Origin: Austropuccinia psidii
Taxonomy: Eukaryota; Basidiomycota; Pucciniomycetes; Pucciniales; Sphaerophragmiaceae
Direction: 5' to 3'
Length of the DNA: 64,000 nt
NCBI GenBank assembly: GCA_023105745.1
Contig: JALGQZ010000009.1
Coordinates: forward strand, 5,620,937-5,684,936
Positions 24,471 through 37,900 of the stretch are shown here, one piece after another. Under the pieces are notes generated by a model. The model did not search any database and was not told the origin of the DNA. It saw only the letters and a program-made list of their open reading frames with translations. Position 1 is the stretch's first letter, and each line of letters begins with the position of its first letter. Both the position numbers and the translations under genes were made by a program.

Positions 24471-25840
24471 TGTAAGGATGACTCTATTACTTAGTATATA
24501 TAATACTTTAACTCTGATTTTGACACATAGAAAATAAATTTATTATGATTTTAAAAGTAAAATGGAGGGCATTTACTATTAAAATAGTGGTGGTGAGAGC
24601 TACTGAAAGTCCTCAGTGCAGTGATTTCCAATTGACTATAATAATTAGAATTTTAATCATATTTTATAATTTTTAAAGAGTATAATTGCTTTTAGGAAAG
24701 TTTTACTATGCAGGAATTTAGGATCACAATGAGGATTCCTCTTTGGTACAGAGGAAGGGCCCTTTTTATCCTAAAAAAGATGTGAGGGGGGAATTTGCAC
24801 CCTGTCAGGAAGAAGGAGTTAATATTCTTACACTAGTGGTATTTATTGTGGGTTCCACAGCGCTGTAGCACCTGTATTGGGTCCAGATGTGGTTTTGAAG
24901 CCACATATGATTTATTTTTCCCAACACAGGGTGAAGATTTTCATCACAGGGATGTACAGATTCATAGAATTCTGGACAGCAGGCATCAGTGGGCGCCATA
25001 TCAGTCATAATATAAGGTATTGAAGGAAAGAAAATATTTTTTGTGTTTTTGAAACCCTCAATTCAATATTTTGGGACATTACCCCACAGTATTGGGTCTT
25101 TGCCTATATGGTGGGGTTTTAGCCTTAAAGATACTATAGCTTAGTCAGTTCTGAAAATAGAACTCAAATGTGGTCCATTTTGTGGCCCATGATGATTTCT
25201 AAACAAGGAATAATATTTTGGTATGATTGGAATAAATGATGGAAAAGCTATACAGGTTTTAAATTACATTTTTGGAATTTAGATTTTTGATGAATACTTT
25301 ATTTAGTTATCATCCTTAATAAGCTTTGTTTTTCAAGTGATCAAAGGTTTTGGAGAATGCCATTACATATCTCATATTCTTCTTTTTATACAAAGTCCCC
25401 ACTTTAGGTATCTCACACTAAAGCTGTAGAAATCAGATGAGAGGTAAATATTTTTCTCACACTTAGTTGGCCTATAGGTGGTTCTAAATTCCGTAGTTTT
25501 TGAGCTAGCCATATTTGTCTGAGACAATTGAATAGCCCTCATAAAGAGCTTCAATATGAAAGCCCATTTGATGGTGTTCTACCTCTTTCTTTAGATTGTA
25601 AATGAGAGGTGAAAATCAAAGTTCATTCTCAGTTCTGTCTTTGAGCTGGAATAACTTGGTTATTATTTGTCCTATGGTTATGGGAGCTATATATTTGGAC
25701 TTCAATGACTTTCCTATTACTTTTAGATGGAAACATGAGCTATTTGAGCTCAGGTCACTTTTTTGCAAGCATCTTTCTTTAGAATTGGTTGATGGTATTT
25801 TGGTGTCATTCTTGTGCTTGGGTTTTGAGTCACAGGCTCA
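24471..25840 (-). repeat. Solo LTR of family B inside the A3 LTR (1370 bp)
   Basis: A full-length family-B LTR in reverse orientation, from TGTAAGG at 24471 to GGCTCA at 25840. It aligns end to end with the reverse complement of 56094-57531. The flanking pentamers AACAC (24466-24470) and TACAT (25841-25845) are a plausible decayed 5-bp target duplication; the uninterrupted A1 sequence has TACAC here. No internal region or second LTR follows, so it arose by LTR-LTR recombination. Confidence 0.85.
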
Positions 25841-26367
25841 TACATGCACACATTTTGACATTTCAATTAGAAATGCTTCAATTCATCATAGCTTCTAAGC
25901 TACACACCACACCTCAGCTTTAATAAAATATTTTATGGGTAACACCACATTTTATGAAAATGAAATCAATATTTTGAGAATTTTCATATTTTCATACAGA
26001 AAATGCCAAAAACATAACTTAAGCTTATTTAGAGTTGAGTTACAGAAATGTCACTTGGAGGTGACCCCACCTAAAATTTAATGAGGAATCCATTGGAAAA
26101 ATATTTTTCATGTTCTTATTTTCTGGAAAGAAATTTAGAATAACTTTAATCAACTTTTTTTCAAAAACTATTTTTACTTCATTTTTCAAGTAAAAACACT
26201 TTTTTTACAATTTTTTGTTAAATTTTATACTTATAGAAACTTGTAATTAAATTTTTATCATGAATTTTAATTTTTGACTTAAAAATAATTACCTTTTTTT
26301 TAATCAAAAATTTTGTTTGGTTTCTTTGTGGTATTTTGGGTGTATGAAAATACATACAATGCCCACA
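25841..26367 (-). repeat. A3 3' LTR, segment 3 (family A)
   Basis: This is the remainder of the A LTR, aligning to A1 from about 7232 to 7821, including the ACCCCACCT segment and the U3 AT-rich tract. It ends GCCCACA at 26367, directly followed by a polypurine tract on the minus strand (GGGGAGGTGA, 26377-26368). This identifies the whole split LTR (20588-26367) as the 3' LTR of a minus-strand element. Confidence 0.85.
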
Positions 26368-26389
26368 TCACCTCCCCAGAAAAAGAATA

Positions 26390-27023
26390 TTACTTTGTAA
26401 TATCGATGTTTATATTTTTTTACTTCTGAGACATTTGGTAGCCTCAGGTGTATCCTTTTCTGCTAGCCATTAATCTTTTTAGTTTGGATCACTATGTCTT
26501 ACAAGGTACTTTCCCACCTTCTTTGTTCTCAGTTTTCTTTCTTTAACAACTTTGGTAATTTTCTTAGTACTTCATGTTTAAAAAGGAGGTATATACTGGG
26601 GAACTTTCTCCCCCAAGAGTAATTTCTAAGAATAAACATTTTGATAGGTTTTCTAAGCTTACTAGAAATTTAGGATACTTTTTTCTAAGTTCACTATAAA
26701 ATTCTACTTCTACAGAATTTTATCTATTGAGAGCTTTAGTCACAAACGTTTGTGCAACAGAGTCTTTGAGATTTTCCAACCCTTGATGTTATTGAGGATG
26801 GAAGTGGATAAAAGTACTAGGTACCCCACTTTGAAGTATGGAGAAGAATGTGACTTGTACCATCTGTCTTTGGAATATGAAAATGAATCCTCCATGAATC
26901 CTAATGAATGCTTCCCAGCTTTTTCAAGAATCCCTTATAATATATAAGATGTGAGATGTATTTCAAAAGAATATTTCCTTACAGGATCATGTGGTAATCT
27001 GGGATTTAATGATTTTTCTAGGC
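26390..27023 (-). pseudogene. A3 integrase C-terminus and chromodomain remnant
   Basis: Read on the minus strand, about 27020-26790 matches the end of the A1 integrase visible at window positions 1-240. Then about 26790-26590 gives an integrase C-terminal segment (LKDSVAQTFVTKAL, then VEVEFYSEL). Then about 26585-26425 gives a chromodomain-like segment with KVGKYLVRHSDP and WLAEKDTPEA. Several stops interrupt it. The chromodomain places family A in the chromoviruses, which target heterochromatin in other fungi. The A1 end is outside the window, so this remnant is the only view of the family-A C-terminus. Confidence 0.75.
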
Positions 27024-30000
27024 TAGGAGGTCCAACCCAGCTTTCAAGTTGCTATTATTATGTGGTTATCTTCCAAGCCTGATTTTCAAAATCCAGAAAT
27101 CATTCACAAAGCTAATTTGATTATGTAGCTTCTGGAAATATCAAACAACCCTTTATTCCACAAAATTCTTTGAAAGAAAAATAAACAACTTTGAAATGAA
27201 TATGAAGCCAATGGTAATTAATTTTTCTTGAAAATTCTCAAAATGAAAATACCAACTTTCCTTATTTCATATCTTTCCTGTCATGTTTCTTCTTTCTCTG
27301 AAATTTCATTAATAAGACCTCAAGACTTCCAAATTTGAAAATATTTACATCAAAGTAAATGACTTTAAAAAATTATCTATAATCATTTTCTCTAATTAAC
27401 TCAAAAAATATGTATTTTCATTATTATGTTCTCCGCAAGCTGAATTAATCTTGATTTCTGAAAACAAAACTCAAATTACGATATATCATGTACTTCTTTA
27501 TGCATTTGGATTTTTTTTGTAAATTTATTGTAGATATTAGATTAAAAATAAATTTCTCCCAAAAAAATTGATCAAGTATGTTTTTTTTCTCTTATCCTTC
27601 AAATCCAATATCTTTTTTCAAACTTGAGACCAAATATCATTCCTATTTTCCCAAAATTTAAGATTCAATCAATTTCACACCTTTTTCCCTTCAAGAAAAT
27701 ACTTGGGGACCTCTTATGACCCAGAAATTATTCCTTTCCATCTCAATTAAAACTCAATCTGTCCACAAATTGCAAAATAAGCCAATCAATAGAAATATAT
27801 CATCAAATGCTATATAGCTTGTAAAAAGGCTAGTAATAAGAGAAGAAATCATCATATTCTACTGTGGTGGGGGAATAACCTTTAACTTGGGCTTTTAATA
27901 TTTCATTTTATAGAAACAAATTATTAGTCCTATAATTATTTTTCAAATAATAAACATGTTAAATAATAAATAAACATCCATCAAGATACCAGTTTAAGAA
28001 AGGAATTTTTGGCTTAAATCTTTCAATTCTTTATATGAGAAAAAATAAGTTTTCTTTAAGGTATGTACTAAGCTTCCATAGTTTGAAAATAAGGAACCAA
28101 TATTCAAGATTCTTTAAAGCCTGGAATCTCAGAGAGGGAAGTCATTCTTTCAAAGAAAATTACCACTCATGAAATCAGTATTAGAATTTCTCAAACTTTT
28201 TTTTCCAAAAAAAGGATTCGTTTCAAAATAACACTTGCAATTGAATTTGAAATCTATTTCATATTGACATTTTTGTACTAGTAATAAGCCTATTACCATG
28301 GTGATATTTCATGATGCACAATTATAATCTTCAATATTTGAAGAAAATTTATCTTGGTGAAAAATTTATTGCAAACATTTATGCACTCTCATATCAATAT
28401 TTAAATATAATTTGAAACAAAAAACATTGATGCTTCTGTAAAAAGGAATTTCCACTATGAAAAATGAATAACATTTATGGGCTTTAAGGAATGAATAAAG
28501 AACTTCATAATAAGAATAAAATAAAAGAATCGCATTTTGTGTTCAGAATAATATACTTAGCTTCAAAGCTCCCCCCAATTTGTAGGATCTTATAGAATAT
28601 TAATCATGATAATCAGTTTCCAAAAACCACAGGGACCATATTCAGCTTAATATAATGATCTCAAATTGGTAGTAAAACTTATATTTTTAAAAAATCTCAC
28701 TTCATTACTGAATTCAAAATGATTGTCACATGGTATTTATTCATTAAACCTGAAAGGGCTAACATATTATTCTTCCAAGAAACCACTTCCCAGATATTTT
28801 TAAGGATGGGTACCCTTCAAGTGTAACTTATAAGTAGACAGCTTTGAATAAGCTATTATTCTTCCTTTTTAAATAAAGAACATATTTAAGTTTATCAATT
28901 TAAATAGTCATATAGATCTATAGATTTAGTGAGCTCTAAAAAAGGTAATACTCAAATTCTCAATCCCTGCAAAAGGGAACTGGAAAGGAGTTTTATAATC
29001 AAATAGTGATGTTGAAATCCTGCAATGAATCCTTTAAGCTAGAGATTTGATTCATAATTTGAAAACTTCATCTGTATATAAATTTACTTATATTTCTTAA
29101 TTATGAGGTGGTACTAGCTTTTGATTTGACATTTTTTCATCTACTATTTATTCAGCTGATTTATATTCAAAACTCAAATTTGTAAAAAATAAATATCATT
29201 TTCTTTTTTTCTTCCAAAATAACTTCTATCAATATTGTCAAAAATGGGGAATCAAAGCTGAAAGGTTGGATTATCATCATAAACAATTGCTTCATACAAA
29301 GTTATGCTCCCATAAAGGAGAAATTCTAACTTTCCCTTTAAAGAAATTTTTCTTTTTTTGGAATTTTGTCACTGAAATGTAAAAAATGCAAAAGAATTTC
29401 AAATTAATAGTCTATAGAATTTTTTGTTTTTCTCTATTGAGACAAAGAATTCTCCAAGAAATTTAAGTCAATTTTCAAATCCATGTTTTGGTTTTTCATC
29501 CCAGTGGAAATAATTATCAAATTATCATTACTATACTATCTAGCTTTAAAGGTTCAAATGACCTCAATTTACAGGAGGCATATTTGAAGTGGAAGATTTC
29601 AAAATTTTTGAGAATGGAATTTTGTCATAAATTTCTCTATGTATGTGTTTGAAATTTGATAAAAATTGCTTATGTCAATAAAAACAATAAGTATAGATTC
29701 TCTAGCTATCTGAGTCAAATAATATCAGGGGATCCTTTGAAATTTCCTCAAAAATTTTTAAATGAACTCGTAAAAGGTCAAATTTTCTGTTTATTTTGGA
29801 AAGAAATAATGCATCCAGAAGTGATAATATTAGAAATTGGCTCCTAAAGATATTTCTTTAGTGGTTTTTCTTTTTTTAAAAATATGGATAGAATAGATTT
29901 TAACCTTCATTCAAATTTACCTCAAAACTTTGTCCAACCCACATGAACTGGCCATGTTGTGGTCCAGTTGAACATAAGCTGGATAAAGGCTTGATTAAAA

Positions 30001-32572
30001 ATTGAATATTATTGTAAAGTCCTGAATTGAAAAAACACTAAGAGTAAATTTGAGTTTATTGATTAAGATCACTGACACATAAAACCTATTGAAGTAATTT
30101 CAATAACAATCCTCTCTTAAATTGTCAATCATTTTGATAAAACCGATATACTTGGCATTTGAGCTTTTTTCCCTGGCTTTTGATGATGATGGAATATGAA
30201 TATAAATTATGAATTCAACTTTAAGCTCAATATATTTCAATACACAGGAATATATTACATCCAAATACATGGTTTTTAATACATTTAAAAATTACCAAAT
30301 AACCATGCTACCTAATTCGTCTACACTATTTGCAACAAGTTTTTAATTAATTTTATCTTAATTACACTGTTTTCATTGTCATTTTATCTAACTTTCTGTT
30401 ACAGGTTTTTCGTATTTGATCAATAAAATTGCAAGCATTTTGATCTTTGTAATTTGGGAATGGTTTTTATCACTATATGCTTCATTTTTTCTAAATTATT
30501 ATTCTCTTATTCTCTTATACTTTGATGAATTTTTGAGTTTATGGCTTATTTCAATTCTTCATTTCTTTTGATTGTCTCATAATTTCTTTCTTTCTTTTCG
30601 ATTTTTCATTTTGATTCAGTTTTAGTAACTCCTTTCTATTATTTCATTGTTTTCCAAATTTCAAATTATTTGAATTTTCTTTTTTGTTTTTTTGTTTCTT
30701 TTGAATTTTTGCAAATTTATAAATTTTGATAAATTTCTTTTCATTTGTAATTTTATCAAGTTTTTTTTAATTTTTTTAATTTTTAATGTTTTTTTTGTAA
30801 TTTTGATTTTTTTTATCAATTTATATATATATATATATATATATATACATTAATTTCTCTTTATAATTTTTTTATGGGTTCAGATGAACTGATTTGGAGT
30901 AGTTTCATTTGGCCATTTGTGCCCAATAGCGCTAGCACGAAAAAATGGCCAAATAAAACTCCAAATCAGTGCATTTGAACTGATTTGGAGTAGCTGGTAT
31001 CTGCACCCATAAAAAAAACAAAAAAAACAGAAAAAAAAAATTAACAAAAAAGAATTGAAAAAAATATATATAAAAATTAAAAAAAAGAATTAAATTCAAA
31101 TAAAAATTCAGAATTGAATTTTTCCAAAAAAAAGAAATGATATGAAAAGAAAAAATAAAGTCAAAGAAAGAAACCATATTTAAAAAAAAACTGAGAAATG
31201 CATATCAAAAACATGCAGAAGAATTTAAAACAAAAATAAACAAATGGATAAAATTGAATAAAACACCAAAGACATTTTTATTTCTTAAAATGAAAAACAA
31301 ATATGATGAGATAACCGAAGTCAAAAATACCAAAGGAAGAAAGAAAGTTAAAAAGATTTTGAAAAAAGTTTAAAAATGAAAACAATAAAAAAATAAAAGA
31401 AAAGTGAAAAAATTGGAAAAAAAGTCAATTTTTCTGAATCATTGAAAAATAAGTTGGTATAAATATCAGACAAGCCCAAATATTAGTGAGAAACCCAGTG
31501 ATATAAAATATCAAAAGAGAAAGAGAAAATTTAAATTTGAAAAAGAAATGTGATTTTTCCTTTTGCAAAAACTTCCTCATGTTTATTATTTGCAATTTCT
31601 TCTGGAAAAAAATTGTATAATCAATAACATTTGCGCTACAAGAATAATTGAAAGGAATAAATTAAAAATTATTGCAATAATCAACTGACATGAGAGGTGA
31701 AGAGATTGAACCAGAAATGGGAACCATAAAAAATTAAATACTTGCATTGTTTGTAAACTGAAATATAGCAGTTTTTTGGGAAAATGAATTGAATATGAAG
31801 GATGAAGAGGTAATAAAGATATGTAGAAATTTGAAAAAAGAATCAAATTAGCCTACATAAGTAAAATTTTCATTTCTTTGAACAATGATCAAAACTGTAA
31901 AACTGGTAAATTCAAGCTGGAAGATACCTTTAATAATGCAATTTTTGAATTAAATTGACAAATAATTATGGAGTTAGAAGAATAGTACAAGTATTCAAAA
32001 GAAAATATACTACTCCGGATTCAGAAATAGCAATGGCTAGATATTAAACATCAAACACGTGTTAAAATAATTGTTTCTACATAAATATGGGACATTAATG
32101 AGTGATAAAAAAAGAAATGTTTATCTATCAAGAAGATATTAAATAATTTCCCTATACCTTTTGATAGGCTTATAAAGTATTTAGGGTGGAAGATATGGCT
32201 GGATAATGTTTCAGTTTTTCTTTCAAAAACAGTTGAAAGCTAATGTTTTGGTAATGGTTGCACATGTGAAATGAAGTTATTCTTCTAATCAAGAGGAAAA
32301 ATGGAATGACTGTGGATATTTTTAACAAAATTCAATAAGAGAGTTTTCTTTTCCTGTTCAAAATGATTTTCATTCAAGACCCCCTTACATTAATGAATAT
32401 TGAACATTTTATGTATAAGGACACAAAACAACTATCATGGAAAATCCATAATATTATATTTCAATTGAGTTACATTGTTGATGTTCAAATACGTGGCTGA
32501 AAGTCTCTGAAAAAATATTTCAAGGTTACAAACAAGGTTGAGACCCAGGTTGAAAGCAGCTTTGACCTGCTA
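27024..32572. mobile_element. 5.5-kb non-coding block with TIR-like ends, inserted in A3 integrase
   Basis: A3 integrase homology stops near 27020 and resumes near 32586. The intervening block starts TAGGAGGTCCAACCCAGC at 27024. It ends with a sequence whose reverse complement starts TAGCAGGTCAAAGCTGC at 32572. These resemble each other and, loosely, the TIRs of the hAT element at 21386. No 8-bp target duplication is evident, and about 220 bp of integrase sequence is missing at the junction. No transposase or long ORF was found. A non-autonomous hAT-like element is one reading; several merged insertions is another. Confidence 0.4.
30380..31560. repeat. T-rich to A-rich fold-back region with hairpin core
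   Basis: The plus strand is T-rich from about 30380 to 30870 and A-rich from about 31010 to 31560, with a hairpin in between. The outer arms are TTTTTTATGGGT-CAGAT at 30867-30885 and its inverted partner ATCTGCACCCATAAAAAA at 30999-31016. The inner arms are 30889-30918 and 30942-30969, around a loop with GTGC-GCAC and AGCGCT. A 17-bp direct repeat (30886-30902 and 30977-30993) lies in the core. A TA dinucleotide run occupies about 30822-30847. Confidence 0.6.
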
Positions 32573-32585
32573 CCCCTGCTGGAAG

Positions 32586-34957
32586 GGGTAGCTTTTTTTT
32601 CATGGTGTTGCAGTAAATTTGGGATCTCTATTACTAATTATGGTGGTAAATATAACATTTCATAACACTAATCTATCCCAAATTAGAAGTGCTTCATCTA
32701 TTGCTGTATCATCTTTGTGAAATGTTAGAATGCTTGGAGTCTTACTGAATCTGTCCACTATCACTAGTTAGAATTTATGGATTCTTTTACCTCCTTGAGG
32801 TAGTCCTGTTACCCAATCAATATGTACAAATTCTCAAGGTCTACTGGGTATTTTCATTTCAATCATATTGGAAAGTCTTTCTTAAGTGAATTCACAAGCT
32901 TTCTGAAATATGTCACAGTTTTTTCAGTATTGTGAAACATCCTTTTGCCACAGTTACCACCACATGCAGGTCTTAAAGTTTTCTCTTTTCCTGTCTTCAG
33001 AAATTTTTTTGGAAAAGGGGATTTAATGGCAATCTATCAATAAAAGGTCAATCTTATACCTATCTAAAACCTTAATAACACAGATAGGTTTTTTTCTAGG
33101 ATTAATGATGCCATCAAGTAGGCTAAATCTTCCTTCATCATGATATTTATTTCATATCTTCTCTAAGGAATTTATAAGAGAAGTATCTTTCTACTATTTA
33201 GAAATTCATTTGAATAAAAGGCTGCAGCTCATCTCTTGATTCTAGCTCTTCCCTAATTCTTAAAAAAAAGGTGGCACTTAGGTCTGTAACACTAATTACT
33301 TCTATTGGACTCTGCAGAGAAGCTTCTTCTGGTAAATATTTAGGATTTTCAATGTTATTTGGTAATGAAAATCTGCTTAATCCATATGAATTTTTGTAAA
33401 TATTCCAATATTTCTGTATAATGGTAAGATGCCTCGGAATCTTTGTAGGGCTATTTACCATCAAATAATATGTTTGTGAGGTTTCTTTATGCTTAGAAGT
33501 TATTTAACAGATGTAAAGTAATTTATTACCTCAAAAATATCTTCCTCATTCAAAGCATTTAGTTTTCCCCAGTCCCTTTGACTTTCTATGTATCTGGATT
33601 TGTCTTTTTTTATTTTCCTACATATAAAGAATATGGGTCCTTAAACAGGTTTTTTTATTAATTATTTGAACTTGGTGAAGTGCAGAACATAACCCATCTC
33701 CTGATGAATCAATATAAATCTTGAAGGGTAGCTTAAATTTTGGCAGTAGTAGAAGTGGAGCAGTGGTTATAGCTTGTGTTTGGGATTCAAAGTCTTTAAA
33801 TCTATCAAAAATTCATCTCAAAGAGTGTATCTTTGTCACATAGCTTACAAAAAGGTCTTGTGATTGATGCAAAGTTTTTATTCTTCTGTATGTAACAGCC
33901 AGAAAATCCCAGAAATGATTAGATTTATTTTCTGTTGCGAGGAATAGGTTTGAACAAGACTTCTGAAGCTTTATATTTGTCTGTGCCAAGGGATAGACCA
34001 GATACTAAATGTCCCAGGGATTTTAGTTTCTTGAAGTCAAAGTGAAATTTCTTCAGAAAGCCTCATGTTTACTGATCGGATCTTTCCCAGAGCTCTGCAT
34101 AATCTAGTTATTCCTTCTTTGAAAGTCTTAGAGAACAAACTAATGCTATCAATGTATATGATTATCCATCCTTATGAAATCTCTGAAGGAAAACATTTCA
34201 TTCATCATTATTTGAAAGTGTGAAGATGTATTTTGATACCAAAAGGCCTTCTTAAATATTAATATATATAACCCACAATGAAAATTATTCTAAAACACTT
34301 TTTATGCTCTTGATGCTACCACATTTTTGCGGAATAACTCTAAGTCATCCATAATTTTGATTCACTGTTTGAGATATTTGAGCAAGAGAATTTTGTATTT
34401 TTGGTATGGGGTACATATCTGGAATAGTGTAAGTATTCAAAGCTTTAAGATCCCCAACCATTCTGGATTTTACATTATGGGATTCCATCATTACTGTTGT
34501 AGTTATTTACAATTACTCATTGTGATCAACCTTTATTTTTATTTCAATATGTAAGAGCTTTTTAATATGTAGCTAGAGGGATTCCCTTGACTTTGGGATT
34601 TCTGGGTATGCAGGCCTTTTGAAGATTGGTGGTTAAAGTCTTTCAGTATTCAAGATAATATCAACCTCATGACCAATAATGACCCCAAATGTTTCTTCAT
34701 ACAAGGAAAAGTCTTTTCTATTGTAATATAAAGAAGCAGAGAGTTCTTCCTGTATATAAGCAAGATGAAGTCTAACTTCAGCTCCATTAATATGTTATTA
34801 TCTTAATTTTCATAATTAGAAGTTAATTGGTGATACTCTATTCACTGTAATGTGTATTTCAAAAGGTAAAAAGCCAAATGTTTTACACTTATTTCCACCA
34901 ATACTAAAGTGTCTGTTTTTGTTTTTGTTTGAGTCTATTACATACATCATTGAATAA
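32586..34957 (-). pseudogene. A3 pol remnant (integrase to protease), family A
   Basis: The minus strand aligns with A1 positions of about 450 to 2830, covering integrase core, RNase H, RT and the end of protease. Many stops and frameshifts break it. The longest open piece (33464-33198) spans the RNase H-integrase linker (LSRFSLPNNIENPKYLPEEA). The RT active site reads YIDS instead of YIDD near 34160. Homology stops abruptly near 34957, so gag and the 5' LTR of A3 are missing. Position and orientation fit the same element as 20588-27023, split by the 27024-32572 block. Confidence 0.8.
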
Positions 34958-37900
34958 GGGGGCATGATATTTCTATGCCTCCACCTCTGTATAAAAATGT
35001 CTTCTCAGATATTACTTCATGCCTTTCATGGACATTGTTTGTCAAATTAACTAATCCTGGTGATTAATGAATCCATGCAAAATGGGCTTTTGATTTCAGA
35101 AATTTTACTATTAATTCAAAAATGAAAAAACAAACTTCATTTTATATATGGAAGTAATCTGTCTAGTTTTTCAGAATAGACTCTTCTCGAATTTGATCCT
35201 GATTAATTTTAATGTTCCCCAGGCCACTGTGGTGGAAATTCAGGAAGAGGTAATTTCTGTATCTCAAATTTATTTGGAATAATGATTATCCAATGATTAC
35301 CAGCTATATGAATTAGGGAAATTGGGTTCAGAATTGATAATCCACATGGGCTGCGGAGGGCTGAAAGGAATGTCTATGGTGGGAAGTTTTGCAAATATTA
35401 ATGGAAAAACATGAATGAGATTTTAAATTGATTTGGAAATATTGGGCCATGATCCCATTTTCTTAACCAGTTGTGCATTTTTATAATAGCTTTAGACCCC
35501 AGATTATATCTTATCTTATCCATTCTCACTTATACTCCAAATACTTTGTTGTGATAATTACAATTCCTAACAATTTCTCTATCAAATATTGCCTCACTTC
35601 TTCTCAACTATTTGGCTGTTGTGGGCTTGAAAGTGAAAATTCATTTTCCATCACATGAAATCCACAATTACCCTCTGTAGGAGTATTAAATATCTCATAA
35701 ATAAAGCTGTACATGAATGATGGCTGTATCTGATCAATATAAAGATTCTAAGAAAACATGTGATTTTTCAGTGATTCATTTTCATACCAAAATCAATCCA
35801 CTACTTACTGGGCCTTCCAAAAAATTTGAGTTATTTGGGGGTATCAATTTTATTTCCAATTTTAATATATAATCTAATAAGTTGAATTTAAATTTTCCGG
35901 TGGTTTCATCATCTTTTACTTTCTCTTTTCTCATGAATAAGCCCTTTTAGTCTCTCATATGTTGAGCTCTGAATCCAATAGTAGTTTTGTGCATCTTTCC
36001 AAGAAATATTTTGTGGAAATTGGGGATATTCTGCTCAATTATAAACTTGGATGGAAGCCTTTTGGTATCTTTTACCCTCTTACTTTTCAGTGATTGCCTA
36101 CCACATTAAATAAAAGCTTTTTAAGGTTTACGAATATTAATGGTTCTTTATTTAAAGCTTAGTAGCTACTGAATTTGATTGACAAAGTTTTTTTGTAATG
36201 TTACGTCAAGCTAATCAACCTCCTTTCCAATCTTTTAACTTTCCTGTTTCAAATTCCATTGTAAATTTAAATCAATTCCCTGTTAAACATGATTTTAGCA
36301 TGAACAAAATGGGACCTGCTTCAAGAGGATTCTATTGTGAATGGAAATATCCCCTTCTGATGTAGCCCTTTTTATTAAGAAGTCTCTCTATTTCATGTGA
36401 TCAAGGAATCCCTATGCCATACATAAATGTCTTGGAGCATGGCTTATTATTTGGTTATCCTTTGACCTTTTGAGATTTTCATTAAATAATTTTGATTTCT
36501 TTGACTGATATAGTACCAAATAGCTGCTTGAAAGGTGGATAAACATCAGTATTTTTGAAGAATCTTTGTTCTCCCACATTATGTTGGATTTTTTTATTGA
36601 TTATTCATTTCTATTTTGAAATTTTGGAATACTGTAGAAGTCTCTCCATTAAACTTATTAGTTTATGACCTATGTAGGGGTGTTCAGATTCAACACAAGA
36701 GCTGGCTTGATTTTCAAGATGAAGATTATGTCTTCTTAAAGAAGCGAAAGATCTTTCCTTCAATGGGATTAGGTTTTTGGTATATATGCCCATGCACCTG
36801 AGTAATCATTTTACTTCTCTTTGAGTTTCTAAAGACCTTTATCATACTCCTCAGCTTATTTGGAGCTTACCAGTAGATTCCAGGATGTCTGATAATCCTT
36901 CCAGTTATTGTGTTGGAAATTTTCAGGAAAATTTTGGATAAGTGTTTTGTTCATGTGCCATGTGCAATAACTTTGTATTAAGCTAGGAAAGACCAATTCA
37001 ATTGAAAATTACAGAGCTGGTTAGCAATTTTTTATACTAGCCTTGGGAAGTCTTGGTGGCTGAAAGAGCTTTTTGAGTTCTTGTAAGACCCATATGTATC
37101 CATAATCATTTTCCTGTTCCATGTATTAAAAGCATAATGAGAGGTGTTTACCTGTTGCAGTTTGGGCAACCATGTGGAAAAGTGGCACATAACTACATCT
37201 CTGGTAAGTGTCAATGGAAGTTGGGTTTGCAAAGAATAGGTTTGTAATGTTTCCATTGGTATTTTTTTGACTATTATGGATCAAATTTCTCTCCTTTAGA
37301 AGATGTATGAGATATTCCAGTTGAGCTTTCCCATTTTTTTATTAATTGATAGGTTTCCAATGTAGCTATAAGGGGTTTTCCTTGTCATAAAGCTGGCTTG
37401 AAATCTTATTGGTCAAAATCTCTGACTTCATTAATCCTTCAGATTTCACCTTTCCGTTTCACTAAGCCAGAAATGTATGGGATGTACTGATGGGGCTTTA
37501 GAGGGTGAATTATTATTCAGGATCTCTATTGGGGCCAAGACCTAATAGCAAGATATGGTGAGGTATATTGTTTGAAACTTCTCAGAATACGTATATTCTT
37601 AGCTATAAGAACACTAAAATTGCGTACAGTATATTTGATTACTTACTAGGAGCAGGAATAGATCCTCTGAGCCTAAACCTGCATCCACATTTATTTCTTG
37701 TTGGCTTCCTCTGGGAGGTTTTTTCCAGGCCCATATATTCACCATATCAATCAAATTTCAAGTAAACATTTTTACCTTGGTGATAATTTTTCTTTGTTAA
37801 TGTGTAACCATGTCTTTCAGCCCACTGTTGTGAAAACTGGATCAAGCTATCTACATCATTGAAAATTTAAAGTCAAGGTGAATCTAATTCCACTATAGAT

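Noticed and set aside
30932..31846. Minus-strand ORFs rich in F and L (30932-31177, 31586-31846)
   Set aside because: They are translations of the A-rich arm of the fold-back; low complexity, not membrane proteins.
36611..37256. Possible Copia RT/integrase on the minus strand
   Set aside because: Only weak composition and spacing likeness; no catalytic motif could be placed.
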